From the NCBI GenBank assembly GCA_963791295.1, contig CAWBRY010000001.1, forward strand, positions 1,054,001-1,118,000: 64,000 nucleotides of DNA, given 5' to 3'. The notes beneath the pieces were generated by a model that was not told the origin of the DNA, searched no databases, and was given only the letters and a program-made list of their open reading frames with translations. This DNA is from CAWBRY01 sp963791295 (GTDB taxonomy: Bacteria; Bacteroidota; Bacteroidia; Chitinophagales; Chitinophagaceae). The stretch's first letter is position 1, and each line of letters opens with the position of its first letter. This document shows positions 1-9,243 of the stretch, piece by piece. The position numbers and the translations under genes are program-made.

Positions 1-788
1 AAAGAATCTATAAGCTGAATCAGCATTTGTACCAGCAAAAAGTGATCGGACTACAGGAATTCAAACAATCAGAGAACACATACAATTATAATGTTCAAAA
101 GAAAAGATTGACTGAACAGATCCTGAAACAGGATTCTTCTTCAACCCAATTGGAAGTGGAACAGGCGAAGCAGTCTTATGCAAGAACGCAAAATGCATTG
201 GCTGTGATGAGAAAAAAAGTGGGAGACCTGATTGTAAGGGCGCCGGTAGACGGGCAACTTACTTCGCTGGACGCGGAAAGAGGCCAATCGAAAAATAAAG
301 GAGAACGTCTTGGGCAGATCGATGTCCTTAGTGGATTTAAGGTGAGAGTGGATGTCGACGAGCATTATATATCGCAGATATATACAGGCCTGGAAGGCAC
401 TTTTACTCTTTCCAATAAGAACTACAGCCTGACCATTAAAAAAGTTTATACGCAGGTTACCAATGGGAGATTCCAGGTGGATATGGAGTTCAAAGGAGAT
501 ATTCCGCAGGGAATTCGTCGCGGCCAGACCTTACAAATATTATTGGCCTTGAGTGATGAAACACAGGCTCTGTTGGTGGCCAAAGGAGGTTTTTATCAGC
601 AGACCGGAGGTAACTGGATATTTAAAGTAAGTGAAAGCGGTAAGACTGCGTATAAGGTGGATATTCAGCTTGGCCGTCAAAATCCGGATTATTATGAAGT
701 GTTACAGGGTTTGAAGGCTGGTGATAAAGTTGTAACGAGTAGTTATGAGAACTATGGAAACATGCAGGAATTGGTTTTAAAAAAGTAA
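1..788 (+). CDS. HlyD/MacA-family periplasmic adaptor subunit, 5' truncated by window edge
   Basis: The reading frame is open to the left edge (first full codon at position 3), so the true start lies upstream and only about 261 C-terminal residues are seen. Visible in order are a polar helical stretch rich in Q, K and E, which fits the returning arm of the adaptor alpha-hairpin; a half lipoyl-like motif VRAPVDGQLTSLDAERGQ; a beta-barrel region; and a C-terminal membrane-proximal region ending GLKAGDKVVTSSYENYG. This is the usual order in periplasmic adaptors that link an inner-membrane pump to an outer-membrane channel. The missing part should contain the membrane anchor, first lipoyl half and first hairpin helix. 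It lies in front of the ATPase and permeases, as in MacA-MacB systems. No outer-membrane TolC-like gene is in the window. The family call is firm; the transported substrate is unknown. Confidence 0.9.
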   Translation, partial: RIYKLNQHLYQQKVIGLQEFKQSENTYNYNVQKKRLTEQILKQDSSSTQLEVEQAKQSYARTQNALAVMRKKVGDLIVRAPVDGQLTSLDAERGQSKNKGERLGQIDVLSGFKVRVDVDEHYISQIYTGLEGTFTLSNKNYSLTIKKVYTQVTNGRFQVDMEFKGDIPQGIRRGQTLQILLALSDETQALLVAKGGFYQQTGGNWIFKVSESGKTAYKVDIQLGRQNPDYYEVLQGLKAGDKVVTSSYENYGNMQELVLKK

Positions 789-810
789 CGATTGACTAAA
801 ATTTATTGCC

Positions 811-1014
811 ATGAAAAAGAAACTCATTTACCTGGTGATTTTTATTTTTTGTCTGAGTTTGTTTACCCGGGCCCGCCAGGATGGTAGGAATTGCGATCAT
901 CGCCTTAATTGTCCCGCCTCTTCCGCAGGCTCCCCTAAGCAAATGAAGCCGTCAACCCCAAGAGAACAAGGATTTGATGTAGCGCCTTTCCGGATATTCA
1001 TTTTCAGTATTTAA
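811..1014 (+). CDS. small hypothetical ORF with signal-like N-terminus (doubtful)
   Basis: This 67-residue frame begins MKKKLIYLVIFIFCLSLF, a good hydrophobic export signal, and lies 22 bp after the adaptor and 34 bp before the ATPase. After the first 20 residues the sequence becomes a low-quality mix of R, C, P and S without recognisable domain features, and resembles a frame-shifted or decayed reading. A second short frame inside it (from about 882, MVGIAIIALIVPPLPQAP) is also hydrophobic, so this may be the remnant of a small membrane or secreted protein. I do not recognise it. It may be spurious, or only its first part may be real. Confidence 0.3.
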   Translation: MKKKLIYLVIFIFCLSLFTRARQDGRNCDHRLNCPASSAGSPKQMKPSTPREQGFDVAPFRIFIFSI

Positions 1015-1048
1015 TTATTTGTGCGTATTCACCTTAAATCAATCATAA

Positions 1049-1726
1049 ATGATCAAGATCTCCAACCTCGAAAAGATTTATCGAACTGATGAAGTGGAAA
1101 CCGTAGCATTAAATAAGCTTTCCCTGGAAGTGAAGGAAGGCGAATTTGTTGCCGTGATGGGCCCCTCCGGTTGCGGTAAGTCCACTTTATTAAATATTGT
1201 CGGACTCCTTGATGATCCGGATACAGGAAGTTTCGTCTTTAACGGTATTGAAGTAGCCAAATTCAACGAACGCAAAAGAGCGGACCTCCGTAAACGGAAT
1301 ATTGGCTTTGTGTTCCAGAGTTTTAACCTGATCGATGAATTGACCGTATTTGAAAATGTAGAGCTTCCACTTATTTATACCGGCATTAAGGGTGCAGAGA
1401 GGAAAAAGAGGGTAGAAGTGGTGCTGGATAAGATGCAAATCATGCATCGCAGGAATCACTATCCCCAGCAATTATCAGGTGGACAGCAGCAGCGTGTGGC
1501 TGTCGCCCGTGCAGTCGTCAACAATCCCAAGCTTATCCTTGCGGATGAGCCTACAGGTAATCTTGACTCGCATAATGGGAATGAGGTCATGCAATTGTTG
1601 ACAGATCTGAATGAGCAGGGCACCACTATTATTATGGTTACGCACAGTGAACACGATGCCCGCTACAGTCATCGCATTATCCGCATGCTTGACGGACAAA
1701 CAGTGCTTGAGAATATTATGATATAG
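1049..1726 (+). CDS. ABC transporter ATP-binding protein, MacB/LolD type
   Basis: This 225-residue cytoplasmic ATPase should hydrolyse ATP to drive the neighbouring FtsX-like permeases. The Walker A motif GPSGCGKST is near residues 39-47, followed by the Q-loop (FVFQSFNLIDELTVFENV), the signature LSGGQQQRVAVARA, the Walker B LILADEPTGNLD and the H-loop VTHS. All catalytic residues are present. The length is normal for a stand-alone nucleotide-binding subunit, unlike E. coli MacB, where ATPase and permease are fused. It is the only ATPase in the window although 25 permeases follow, so it is the obvious candidate to energise all of them; that sharing is inference. It lies 34 bp after the small ORF and 141 bp before P1. 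Closest functional analogues are MacB and LolD; which process it serves cannot be decided from the sequence. Confidence 0.96.
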   Translation: MIKISNLEKIYRTDEVETVALNKLSLEVKEGEFVAVMGPSGCGKSTLLNIVGLLDDPDTGSFVFNGIEVAKFNERKRADLRKRNIGFVFQSFNLIDELTVFENVELPLIYTGIKGAERKKRVEVVLDKMQIMHRRNHYPQQLSGGQQQRVAVARAVVNNPKLILADEPTGNLDSHNGNEVMQLLTDLNEQGTTIIMVTHSEHDARYSHRIIRMLDGQTVLENIMI

Positions 1727-1798
1727 TAAACTGATTTATCAGATGAATACTAACCCAAAATCTATTCTCCCTATGTGATCAACCCGTACATAATAAAA

Positions 1799-1818
1799 TG
1801 TCAATTTTTTTTTTGACA
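1799..1818. repeat. short inverted repeat around a T-tract upstream of P1
   Basis: TGTCAA (1799-1804) and TTGACA (1813-1818) are perfect reverse complements separated by eight T residues. The element is in the 141-bp gap between the ATPase and the first permease. It could be a small hairpin, an operator, or part of a promoter. No convincing Bacteroidota TTTG / TAnnTTTG promoter pair was found beside it, so its role is open. Confidence 0.45.
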
Positions 1819-1867
1819 TGACATAAGAAGGCTTGTTAAAAACGCAAAGGATATTAAAAGTATAGCC

Positions 1868-4291
1868 ATGATTCTAAACTACTTTAAAATTGCCTGGCGT
1901 AACCTTGTCAAGTACAAGTTCATCTCCGCCATCAATCTATTTGGATTGACGATAGGGTTAACCTGCTGCTTTTTAATACTCACGTACATCCTGCACGAAC
2001 TGAGTTATGACAAGTACAATCCCAATGCCAACCGCATCTACCGCGTAACGCGAAGCTTCAATAACCCGGAAACCGGTGCGGTTTCTCTTAATCTGAGTAC
2101 GATTGCTCCTCCCTTTGGTCCCCTGCTCGTGAATGATTTTAAAGAGATCAAGAATATTACACGGCTCATTGATTATAGTCCGATACCCTTGCGCTACGAG
2201 GACAAAATGTTTAACGAACAAAATGTCTATTTCGCAGATGACCATCTATTCGATTTCTTCAAGGTCGATGTAGTAAAGGGTAATCCCAAGACTGCTTTGA
2301 CGGATCCTTTTTCCATAATGATGACAGAGGAATTAGCCAGGAAATATTTTGGAAATGAGGATCCGATGAACAAGTTGATCAAGGCAAACAACCAATTCAA
2401 TCTGAAAGTAACCGGTATTTTTAAGCCCTATCCTTCCAACGCACACATGCATCCTTCTGCCCTGGTCTCATTTGTCACACTCAACGATACGGCAGTATAT
2501 GGTGCAGAGGGATTAGCCACGAATTGGGGCAACAATTCATTTTTTACCTATATCATGTTGCCGGATAATTATGAAACGAAAAAGCTGGAAGCGCAATTCC
2601 CTTCATTCTTAGACCGCCATATAAAAGAAGACGATAAATATAAGACCTCTCAATGGACAGCTCTCGGATTGCAAAAGCTTACCGACATTCATTTGCGCTC
2701 CCACACCGACTATGAAGCCGAACAGAATGGAGACATCAAACGCGTTTATGTATTCTCCGCCATCGCTCTTTTCATCCTGTTAATTGCCTGCATCAATTAC
2801 ATGAACCTGTCTACTGCCAGGTCAACATTGAGAGCAAGAGAGATAGGCATTCGAAAAGCGGTCGGCGCACGAAGAAAAGAGATCATTGTGCAGTTCCTGG
2901 CTGAATCAGTTCTTGTATCCTGGGTAGCGATGTTATTGGCGTTTGGTCTCACCTCATTGCTGCTTCCCTGGTTAAACCAGATTACCGGCCAGAATCTGAC
3001 CGTAAATATTTTATTAGGCTGGCAGATATTGGTCCCTATTATTCTTGTACCATTTATTGTAGGAATTATTTCTGGAATATATCCAGCTCTTTTCATGTCT
3101 TCTTTCCAACCGGTGCAAGTGTTAAAGGGCTTATTTAAAGCCGGCGGGATCAATATTTCGTTCCGCCAGGTATTGGTCACTCTCCAATTCGCGATTTCAA
3201 TCATACTTATAATTAGCACCGCCGTTGTATTTAAGCAGATGCGATACATGCAGAACAAATCCCTGGGTTTTGACAGGGAGCATATTGTTACGCTTCCTTA
3301 TTCCGGTGAATTGAATTCTAATTTCGATGCATTCCGAACGGAACTACTTGCTAATGCAGGCATTAAAAATGCCGCACGTTCTTCCCGCATACCTACCGGC
3401 AGGCTCCTGGATGCAATGGGTTCGAGGATAATGAAAAACGATACCATGGCGCCGGTAAGTGCAGACATAAAATTCGTATCAGCCGACCAGGATTTCATGC
3501 CCACGTATGGTGTCACCGTGGTGGCCGGCAGGGGATTTTCCAGAGATTTTAGTACCGATACTTCGGCGTTTTTGATCAATGAAGCGGCGGCAAGAATTTT
3601 GGGATTCAATAGCAACGAAGAAGTGATTGGAAAAGATTTCGGTTATGGTAGTCGAAAAGGAAAGATCATAGGTGTATTCCATGATTTCCATTTTGAATCC
3701 ATGCATCAGAAAATCGTTCCGCTTGTGCTGCTGGTCCCGCGGTTTTCAGGAAATTATGGAAGGATATCTGTCAAGATTGCGGGTGCTAATATTCCCGCTG
3801 CTATGTCTCATATTGAAAAGACCTGGAGAAAGTTTTTGCCTAACATACCTTATGAATATACTTTTCTGGATGAAAATTTTTCAAATCTCTATAAGGAAGA
3901 GCAAAGGCAGCGATCCATCTTTACCACTTTTGCAGGCCTGGCTATTTTCATTGCATGCCTTGGCTTATTTGGCTTGTCCGCGTTTGCGATTTCACAGCGC
4001 ATCAAAGAAATCGGCATCCGGAAAGTATTGGGAGCAAGCATACCTACCATTGTCGCTCTTTTATCCAAAGATTTTCTAAAGCTGGTTGCCATTGCAGCGA
4101 TCATTGCCTTCCCGGTAGCCTGGTGGGCGATGAATAGTTGGTTAAGGGATTTTGCCTATCGGATTCCAGTTCCATGGGTCGTGTTTATCATCGCTGCCCT
4201 GTTGGCTGCACTGATTGCATTGATCACGATTAGTTTCCAGGCCATTAAAGCGGCTGTGGCGAACCCTGTGAACTCCTTAAGGACGGAGTAG
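1868..4291 (+). CDS. FtsX/MacB-like ABC transporter permease P1
   Basis: This 807-residue inner-membrane protein shows the architecture shared by the whole array. TM1 is at about residues 19-43 (start MILNYFKIAWRNL), followed by a first periplasmic domain (MacB_PCD-like) at about 45-285 and TM2-TM4 between about 290 and 405. TM5 is at about 432-457 (LVTLQFAISIILIIST), a second periplasmic domain at about 458-675, and TM6-TM8 run from about 684 to 795. It is thus two MacB-like halves fused head to tail, without an ATPase domain. The cytoplasmic coupling motifs are RAREIGIRKAVGA (322-334) and RIKEIGIRKVLGAS (711-724). The second periplasmic domain carries GVFHDFHF (602-609), the local form of the GVVKDF signature seen down the array. 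It ends NPVNSLRTE. P12 is its closest relative around the first coupling motif (both L-RAREIGIRK). As the first permease after the ATPase, it is the likeliest primary partner. Confidence 0.96.
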   Translation: MILNYFKIAWRNLVKYKFISAINLFGLTIGLTCCFLILTYILHELSYDKYNPNANRIYRVTRSFNNPETGAVSLNLSTIAPPFGPLLVNDFKEIKNITRLIDYSPIPLRYEDKMFNEQNVYFADDHLFDFFKVDVVKGNPKTALTDPFSIMMTEELARKYFGNEDPMNKLIKANNQFNLKVTGIFKPYPSNAHMHPSALVSFVTLNDTAVYGAEGLATNWGNNSFFTYIMLPDNYETKKLEAQFPSFLDRHIKEDDKYKTSQWTALGLQKLTDIHLRSHTDYEAEQNGDIKRVYVFSAIALFILLIACINYMNLSTARSTLRAREIGIRKAVGARRKEIIVQFLAESVLVSWVAMLLAFGLTSLLLPWLNQITGQNLTVNILLGWQILVPIILVPFIVGIISGIYPALFMSSFQPVQVLKGLFKAGGINISFRQVLVTLQFAISIILIISTAVVFKQMRYMQNKSLGFDREHIVTLPYSGELNSNFDAFRTELLANAGIKNAARSSRIPTGRLLDAMGSRIMKNDTMAPVSADIKFVSADQDFMPTYGVTVVAGRGFSRDFSTDTSAFLINEAAARILGFNSNEEVIGKDFGYGSRKGKIIGVFHDFHFESMHQKIVPLVLLVPRFSGNYGRISVKIAGANIPAAMSHIEKTWRKFLPNIPYEYTFLDENFSNLYKEEQRQRSIFTTFAGLAIFIACLGLFGLSAFAISQRIKEIGIRKVLGASIPTIVALLSKDFLKLVAIAAIIAFPVAWWAMNSWLRDFAYRIPVPWVVFIIAALLAALIALITISFQAIKAAVANPVNSLRTE

Positions 4292-4292
4292 T

Positions 4293-4314
4293 TTGATTAT
4301 TAATTAATAATCAA
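4293..4314. repeat. perfect 22-bp palindrome directly after the P1 stop
   Basis: TTGATTATTAA (4293-4303) is followed at once by its exact reverse complement TTAATAATCAA (4304-4314), two bases after the stop codon of P1 and 17 bp before P2. It is built from the same TTGATTATTAA unit that recurs at many later junctions. There is no T-tract after it, so a classical intrinsic terminator is unlikely. Confidence 0.7.
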
Positions 4315-4331
4315 TAATAAAGTACTAGGCC

Positions 4332-6800
4332 ATGATAAAGAACCTTTTCCTGACTGCGTATCGCAACCTGAAAAAAAGTAAATTTTTTTCCATACTTAAT
4401 ATTCTTGGGTTGGCAACAGGCATGGCTGTCTTTCTCTTGATCGCCCAATATGTCCGCTTTGAACGCAGCTATGAGGATTTCATACCTAACCGGGAAGATG
4501 TGTACCGGGTAAAACTAGAATCGTATAACAACAGCGGGTTGATGACGGCCAGCGCCGAAAATTATCCGGGAGTAGGCCCTTCATTAAAAGATGAATTACC
4601 TGAAGTTGTTGGTTTTGCCCGTCTCTACAATATGGGTTATAAGAACAACATTGTCGTCACTTACAAAGACGCAAAGCCCGAGCCCATTGCTTTCAAACAT
4701 AGAGGATTCTTGTATGCGGATTCGGGGTTGCTCACCATGATGGGCTACCAAATGGTGAAGGGCGATCCTGCAAAAGCTTTGGCAGAACCTCTTAGCGCAG
4801 TGGTGTCTGAGACTTATGCAAAGATGTATTTCAAAAACGAAGATCCGATCGGCAAGATATTGGTATTGCGTGACGATGATTTTGTAAATGAACCGGCCAA
4901 AGTAACTGGTGTATTCAAAGATCTTCCGGCGAATACCCATTTAAAATTTGACATTTTATTTTCCTATTCAACTTTATTGCTACGTGGCGAATGGGCGATC
5001 AGGCGTTATAAGACAGGCTGGGGACGCAAGGACATGTATACCTTCATACAGCTTCGCCCTGGCACTGATCCCAAAGCCTTCGAAGCAAAGCTCCCCGCTA
5101 TCGTGAATAAATATAAGCCTGAGCTGGCGGGAACAGGACGCAAAGACATACTTAGCCTGCAACCGTTAACAAGTATTCACCTTCATTCAGATCTTGCCGA
5201 GGAACCCGAGCCCAATGGCAATGCAAGCATTGTTTTTTTCATGGGCATCATAGGTCTATTTGTATTGATCATTGCGTGGATCAACTATGTTAATCTGTCG
5301 ACGGCACGTGCCCTGGAAAGAGCGAAAGAAGTTGGAATAAGAAAAGTAGTAGGTGCATTCAAACGTCAATTGATTGGGCAGTTCCTGATGGAAGCAGCCC
5401 TGGTAAACCTGATTTCCGTGATCATCTCCATTGGATTGATCACGTTGGTATTGCCATATTTTAATTCCTTGTCAGGGCTGCGACTCGATACTTCCTATTT
5501 GCTAAAACCCTGGTTTGTTGTCCTGGCCCTATTATTATGGGCTGCCGGAACTTTTCTTTCGGGGTTCTATCCCGCGATGGTGTTGTCCTCCTTCAAGCCG
5601 ATAATCGTGCTAAAAGGGAAGTTGAAGAATAGCTTCCGCGGCATACTGCTTCGCAAGGGATTAGTGACAATGCAATTCATGGCTTCCATTGTTTTGATAT
5701 CAGGAACGTTGATCGTATACCGGCAGCTAAAATTTTTGATGAGTAGCGATCTGGGTGTAAACATTGACCAGGTGCTGGTAGCCGACCGCCCGGCCATTGC
5801 AGACACCAACAGGACTGTGTATAATTCAGCTATTGAAACATTTCGCAATGAAGTTAAAAAAAATCCGGCTATAGAAGCCGTGACGACTTCTCTAACTATT
5901 CCCGGAAAGCAACGTGAATACAAACTCGTCGTCAAGCAATATGGATCGAATAGCAACGATTCAGCTACCGTGCGTATCAACTCTATGGATTATAATTTCC
6001 AGGATGTATTTAAAATGCAATTGTTGGCTGGAAGATACTTCTCGAGCGATTTTCCCAAAGACGTTGATACATCAGTGATCCTGACAAAAACAGCCGCGAC
6101 CTCACTGGGATTTAAGACACCGCAGGATGCCGTCGGAAAAATCCTGACCATACCTGCATTCGGTGACTGGCATCCAATAGTAGCAGGCGTGGTAAACGAT
6201 TATCACCAGATATCTTTGAAGAAAACGGTTGATCCATCTATGTTTTTTTGTTCCCTCTACGATGGAGAGTTCTATTCCATGAGGGTCAAGACCACTGATC
6301 TGAACAAGACTCTGAAACATATCCAACAATCATGGACAACCGCATTTCCTGGTAACCCATTTCAATATTTTTTCCTGGATGAATATTTTAACCGGCAATA
6401 TGCCAATGAACGAAAATTTGGCAAATTGTTCACTGCTTTCGCCTTGTTGGCCATCATTATAGGCTGCCTTGGGCTATTCGGGCTTTCTGCTTACACTGTT
6501 TCGCAACGCATAAAAGAGATTGGTATCCGCAAAGTGCTGGGCGCCAGTGCAACGAGCATAGTGACATTATTATCGAAGGATTTCATTGTGCTGATCCTTT
6601 TATCGCTGGTTATTGCATCCCCTCTTGCATGGTGGGCCATGCACAACTGGCTACAGGATTTTGCATATCGGATAGATATCGGCTGGTGGGTCTTTGCCGT
6701 CGCTGGTTTGATTGCCGTGTGTATTGCATTGCTGACAGTAAGCTTCCAGGCCATTAAAGCGGCGATGGCCAATCCGGTGAAGTCGCTGCGGACAGAGTGA
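4332..6800 (+). CDS. FtsX/MacB-like ABC transporter permease P2
   Basis: This 822-residue permease has the eight-helix, two-domain layout described for P1. The coupling motifs are RAKEVGIRKVVGA (330-342) and RIKEIGIRKVLGAS (726-739), and the tail is NPVKSLRTE. TM2 reads IIAWINYVNLSTA, with W where most array members have C before I-N. The second periplasmic domain opens LGVNIDQVLVADRP and has GVVNDYHQISL in place of the usual GVVKDF form. P22 shares both the AWINY helix and the opening of the second periplasmic domain, so P2 and P22 form a subgroup although they lie 50 kb apart. It starts 40 bp after P1, across the palindrome. Confidence 0.96.
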   Translation: MIKNLFLTAYRNLKKSKFFSILNILGLATGMAVFLLIAQYVRFERSYEDFIPNREDVYRVKLESYNNSGLMTASAENYPGVGPSLKDELPEVVGFARLYNMGYKNNIVVTYKDAKPEPIAFKHRGFLYADSGLLTMMGYQMVKGDPAKALAEPLSAVVSETYAKMYFKNEDPIGKILVLRDDDFVNEPAKVTGVFKDLPANTHLKFDILFSYSTLLLRGEWAIRRYKTGWGRKDMYTFIQLRPGTDPKAFEAKLPAIVNKYKPELAGTGRKDILSLQPLTSIHLHSDLAEEPEPNGNASIVFFMGIIGLFVLIIAWINYVNLSTARALERAKEVGIRKVVGAFKRQLIGQFLMEAALVNLISVIISIGLITLVLPYFNSLSGLRLDTSYLLKPWFVVLALLLWAAGTFLSGFYPAMVLSSFKPIIVLKGKLKNSFRGILLRKGLVTMQFMASIVLISGTLIVYRQLKFLMSSDLGVNIDQVLVADRPAIADTNRTVYNSAIETFRNEVKKNPAIEAVTTSLTIPGKQREYKLVVKQYGSNSNDSATVRINSMDYNFQDVFKMQLLAGRYFSSDFPKDVDTSVILTKTAATSLGFKTPQDAVGKILTIPAFGDWHPIVAGVVNDYHQISLKKTVDPSMFFCSLYDGEFYSMRVKTTDLNKTLKHIQQSWTTAFPGNPFQYFFLDEYFNRQYANERKFGKLFTAFALLAIIIGCLGLFGLSAYTVSQRIKEIGIRKVLGASATSIVTLLSKDFIVLILLSLVIASPLAWWAMHNWLQDFAYRIDIGWWVFAVAGLIAVCIALLTVSFQAIKAAMANPVKSLRTE

Positions 6801-6819
6801 ATAATATAAAACTAGAGAG

Positions 6820-9222
6820 ATGATAAAAAACTTCTTCCTAACCGCCTACCGCAATCTTGCGAGGAACAAGAAATTTGCATCCCTTAATATCATAGGTCTA
6901 ACCATTGGCGTCACCGTATGCCTGCTCATTGGAATTTGGTTGCAACGCGAACTGAGCTTTGATCATTTTCATCCTAACGTCAAGCAGATATTCAGATTAG
7001 CAAATACTTTCAAAAGTGAAAGTGAATCATTTTCACAAGGACCTTCAGGACCTGCTTTCGGTGCTCATCTGACCCAACAACTTCCGGCTGTTCAATCTAC
7101 TTGCCGATTATTTGATGAGTTGTTTAAAGTAAAAGCAGGTAATGAGCAGTTCATTGAACCCAATTGCATGATCGTCGATAGCAATTTTTTTAGCTTCTTT
7201 GGATTTAGGTTGATCAGGGGACAGAAGGAAAAAGTGCTGCTAAATCCTGAACAATTAGTGTTAACAGAAAAACTTGCCATTAAATATTTCGGAAATGCGG
7301 ACAATGCGATGGGGAGAAGTCTGATGCTCGACGGAGAATATCCAATGACCGTCACCGGTATCGCCGAAGATCCACCTACCCATTCGCACATTCAGTTCGA
7401 CGTCCTGGTAGCCTATGCACATTTGAAAAAGAAAGCAACAGAGCAATGGAAATTTGATATTGACAATACCTGGGTAGGCGGATGGCCGAATATCTATGTT
7501 CAGTTAGCCAATCCTTCCAAGTGGAAAGAAACCGAAAAGCAGATCAATGGAGTGGCTGCCCGGTTTTCGGAAAAGGAATGGAAGGAGAACAAGATGTCCT
7601 ATTATTACTTTCTGCAGCCCATTGAATTTATCCACCTTAATTCCCATTTGCGATATGATGCAGTTAATAATGGAAGTATTTCCAGGGTAAATATTTTTTC
7701 GATCGTCGGCATTATTGTTCTCCTGCTCGCTTGTATAAATTATATAAATCTCACCACTGCAGGCGCAATCAAGAGAGCCAAAGAAACTTCTGTCCGAAAG
7801 GTGATCGGCGCTACCCGCCTGCAATTAGTTAGACAGTTTTTCCTGGAAACATTTCTTATTAGCACCATTGCGGTGTTCGTTGGGGTCGCAATAGTCAAAT
7901 TGTTGCTGCCCACTTTTTCGCAATGGATCGGACAGCCTTATGAATTCGACTTCAGCGCCAAAAACCTGGGAATCATTTCAGGTTTCATACTTTCTATTTC
8001 ACTCATTGCCGGCATTTATCCCGCCGCTATTTTGTCTTCCTTTCAACCTGCAGTTTCGCTGAAAGGAAATTTTTCATTGAGTAAGAAAGGAAACCTGATC
8101 CGCAAGGGGCTTGTCGTATTCCAGTTTTCTATTAGCATCGCATTGATCGCATCGCTGATCATCATAACGCGGCAGATGAATTTTATTAAGAACAGGTCAC
8201 TCGGGTTCAATGGAAATGCGGTGGTGGAAGTACGTTTTTTTGGTGAGAATACAGTGGTTGATCAGTACCCCTCCCTGCGCAATCAACTTTTACAGAGTCC
8301 ATATATATTGAATGTCACCAAGCACAGCCAGAATGTAGTGGGAGGTCTTGGAAATGGCTGGACCACCACCGAAAACCTGAAAGGTGATGAAATTTCGACC
8401 AGCTTGTATAACCTGGGGGTGGATACTACCTTCTTTGATACATATGATATGAAGCTGGCAGCTGGTAGGTTTTTTTCCAGTCAGTTTCCTACAGATACGA
8501 CTAAGGCGGTGATGGTCAATGAAGCCGCAGTAAGAACATTTGGTTGGCAGAAAGCGGAGAACGCAATCGGAAAACGATTTGGTAAAGGGGATGATACAAG
8601 GTTGGTGGTGGGGGTGATCAAAGATTTTAATTTTGAAAACCTTCATAAACCCGTCGAAGCGCTGTTGATCGGCTATGCAAGGAACGGGAATACTCTTTCC
8701 CTCAAGATTGATACACGCCATACGGACGAAGCGCTGAATCATTTAAAAAAAATATGGTCTGCCTCCGTGCCGGAGATCCCATTGCAATATGCGTTTGTCG
8801 ATGAAAAGGTGAATAAGCAATATGGAAATGAAGCGAAGATGCAGGGGATCTTTTACGGCTTTGCAGGGTTATCGCTGCTCATTGCCTGCCTCGGTCTTCT
8901 TGGTTTGTCCATTTATGTGGTTGAAAGAAAAGTGAAAGAGATCGGCATTCGCAAAGTGCTGGGGGCAAGCGTTCCGGGGTTGGTTAACCTCTTGTCCAGG
9001 GATTTTGTCCTGTTAGTACTGGTGGCCATAGCTATTGCGACACCGCTTTCATGGGTATTTATGGATCAATGGTTGAAAGATTTTGCCTATCGCATCGATA
9101 TCAACTGGACGGTATTCGCTGTAGCTGGTGGGATAGCCACACTGATTGCATTAATGACGATCAGTTTCCAGGCTATCAAAGCGGCTATGGCCAACCCGGT
9201 GAAGTCATTACGAACAGAGTGA
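6820..9222 (+). CDS. FtsX/MacB-like ABC transporter permease P3
   Basis: This 800-residue permease lies 19 bp after P2, with AGAGAG (6812-6817) just before the ATG as a possible ribosome site, one of the few in the array. The first coupling motif is altered: RAKETSVRKVIGA (319-331) has T-S where almost every other copy has I/V-G. The second is normal, KVKEIGIRKVLGAS (704-717). The first periplasmic domain ends in a stretch with a paired W (WKFDIDNTWVGGWPNIYVQL). The second contains GVIKDFNFENLHKPVEALL. The tail is NPVKSLRTE. The altered motif may weaken or change contact with the shared ATPase; that is inference. Confidence 0.95.
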   Translation: MIKNFFLTAYRNLARNKKFASLNIIGLTIGVTVCLLIGIWLQRELSFDHFHPNVKQIFRLANTFKSESESFSQGPSGPAFGAHLTQQLPAVQSTCRLFDELFKVKAGNEQFIEPNCMIVDSNFFSFFGFRLIRGQKEKVLLNPEQLVLTEKLAIKYFGNADNAMGRSLMLDGEYPMTVTGIAEDPPTHSHIQFDVLVAYAHLKKKATEQWKFDIDNTWVGGWPNIYVQLANPSKWKETEKQINGVAARFSEKEWKENKMSYYYFLQPIEFIHLNSHLRYDAVNNGSISRVNIFSIVGIIVLLLACINYINLTTAGAIKRAKETSVRKVIGATRLQLVRQFFLETFLISTIAVFVGVAIVKLLLPTFSQWIGQPYEFDFSAKNLGIISGFILSISLIAGIYPAAILSSFQPAVSLKGNFSLSKKGNLIRKGLVVFQFSISIALIASLIIITRQMNFIKNRSLGFNGNAVVEVRFFGENTVVDQYPSLRNQLLQSPYILNVTKHSQNVVGGLGNGWTTTENLKGDEISTSLYNLGVDTTFFDTYDMKLAAGRFFSSQFPTDTTKAVMVNEAAVRTFGWQKAENAIGKRFGKGDDTRLVVGVIKDFNFENLHKPVEALLIGYARNGNTLSLKIDTRHTDEALNHLKKIWSASVPEIPLQYAFVDEKVNKQYGNEAKMQGIFYGFAGLSLLIACLGLLGLSIYVVERKVKEIGIRKVLGASVPGLVNLLSRDFVLLVLVAIAIATPLSWVFMDQWLKDFAYRIDINWTVFAVAGGIATLIALMTISFQAIKAAMANPVKSLRTE

Positions 9223-9243
9223 TAAATAATAAAAGCTTCGAGA

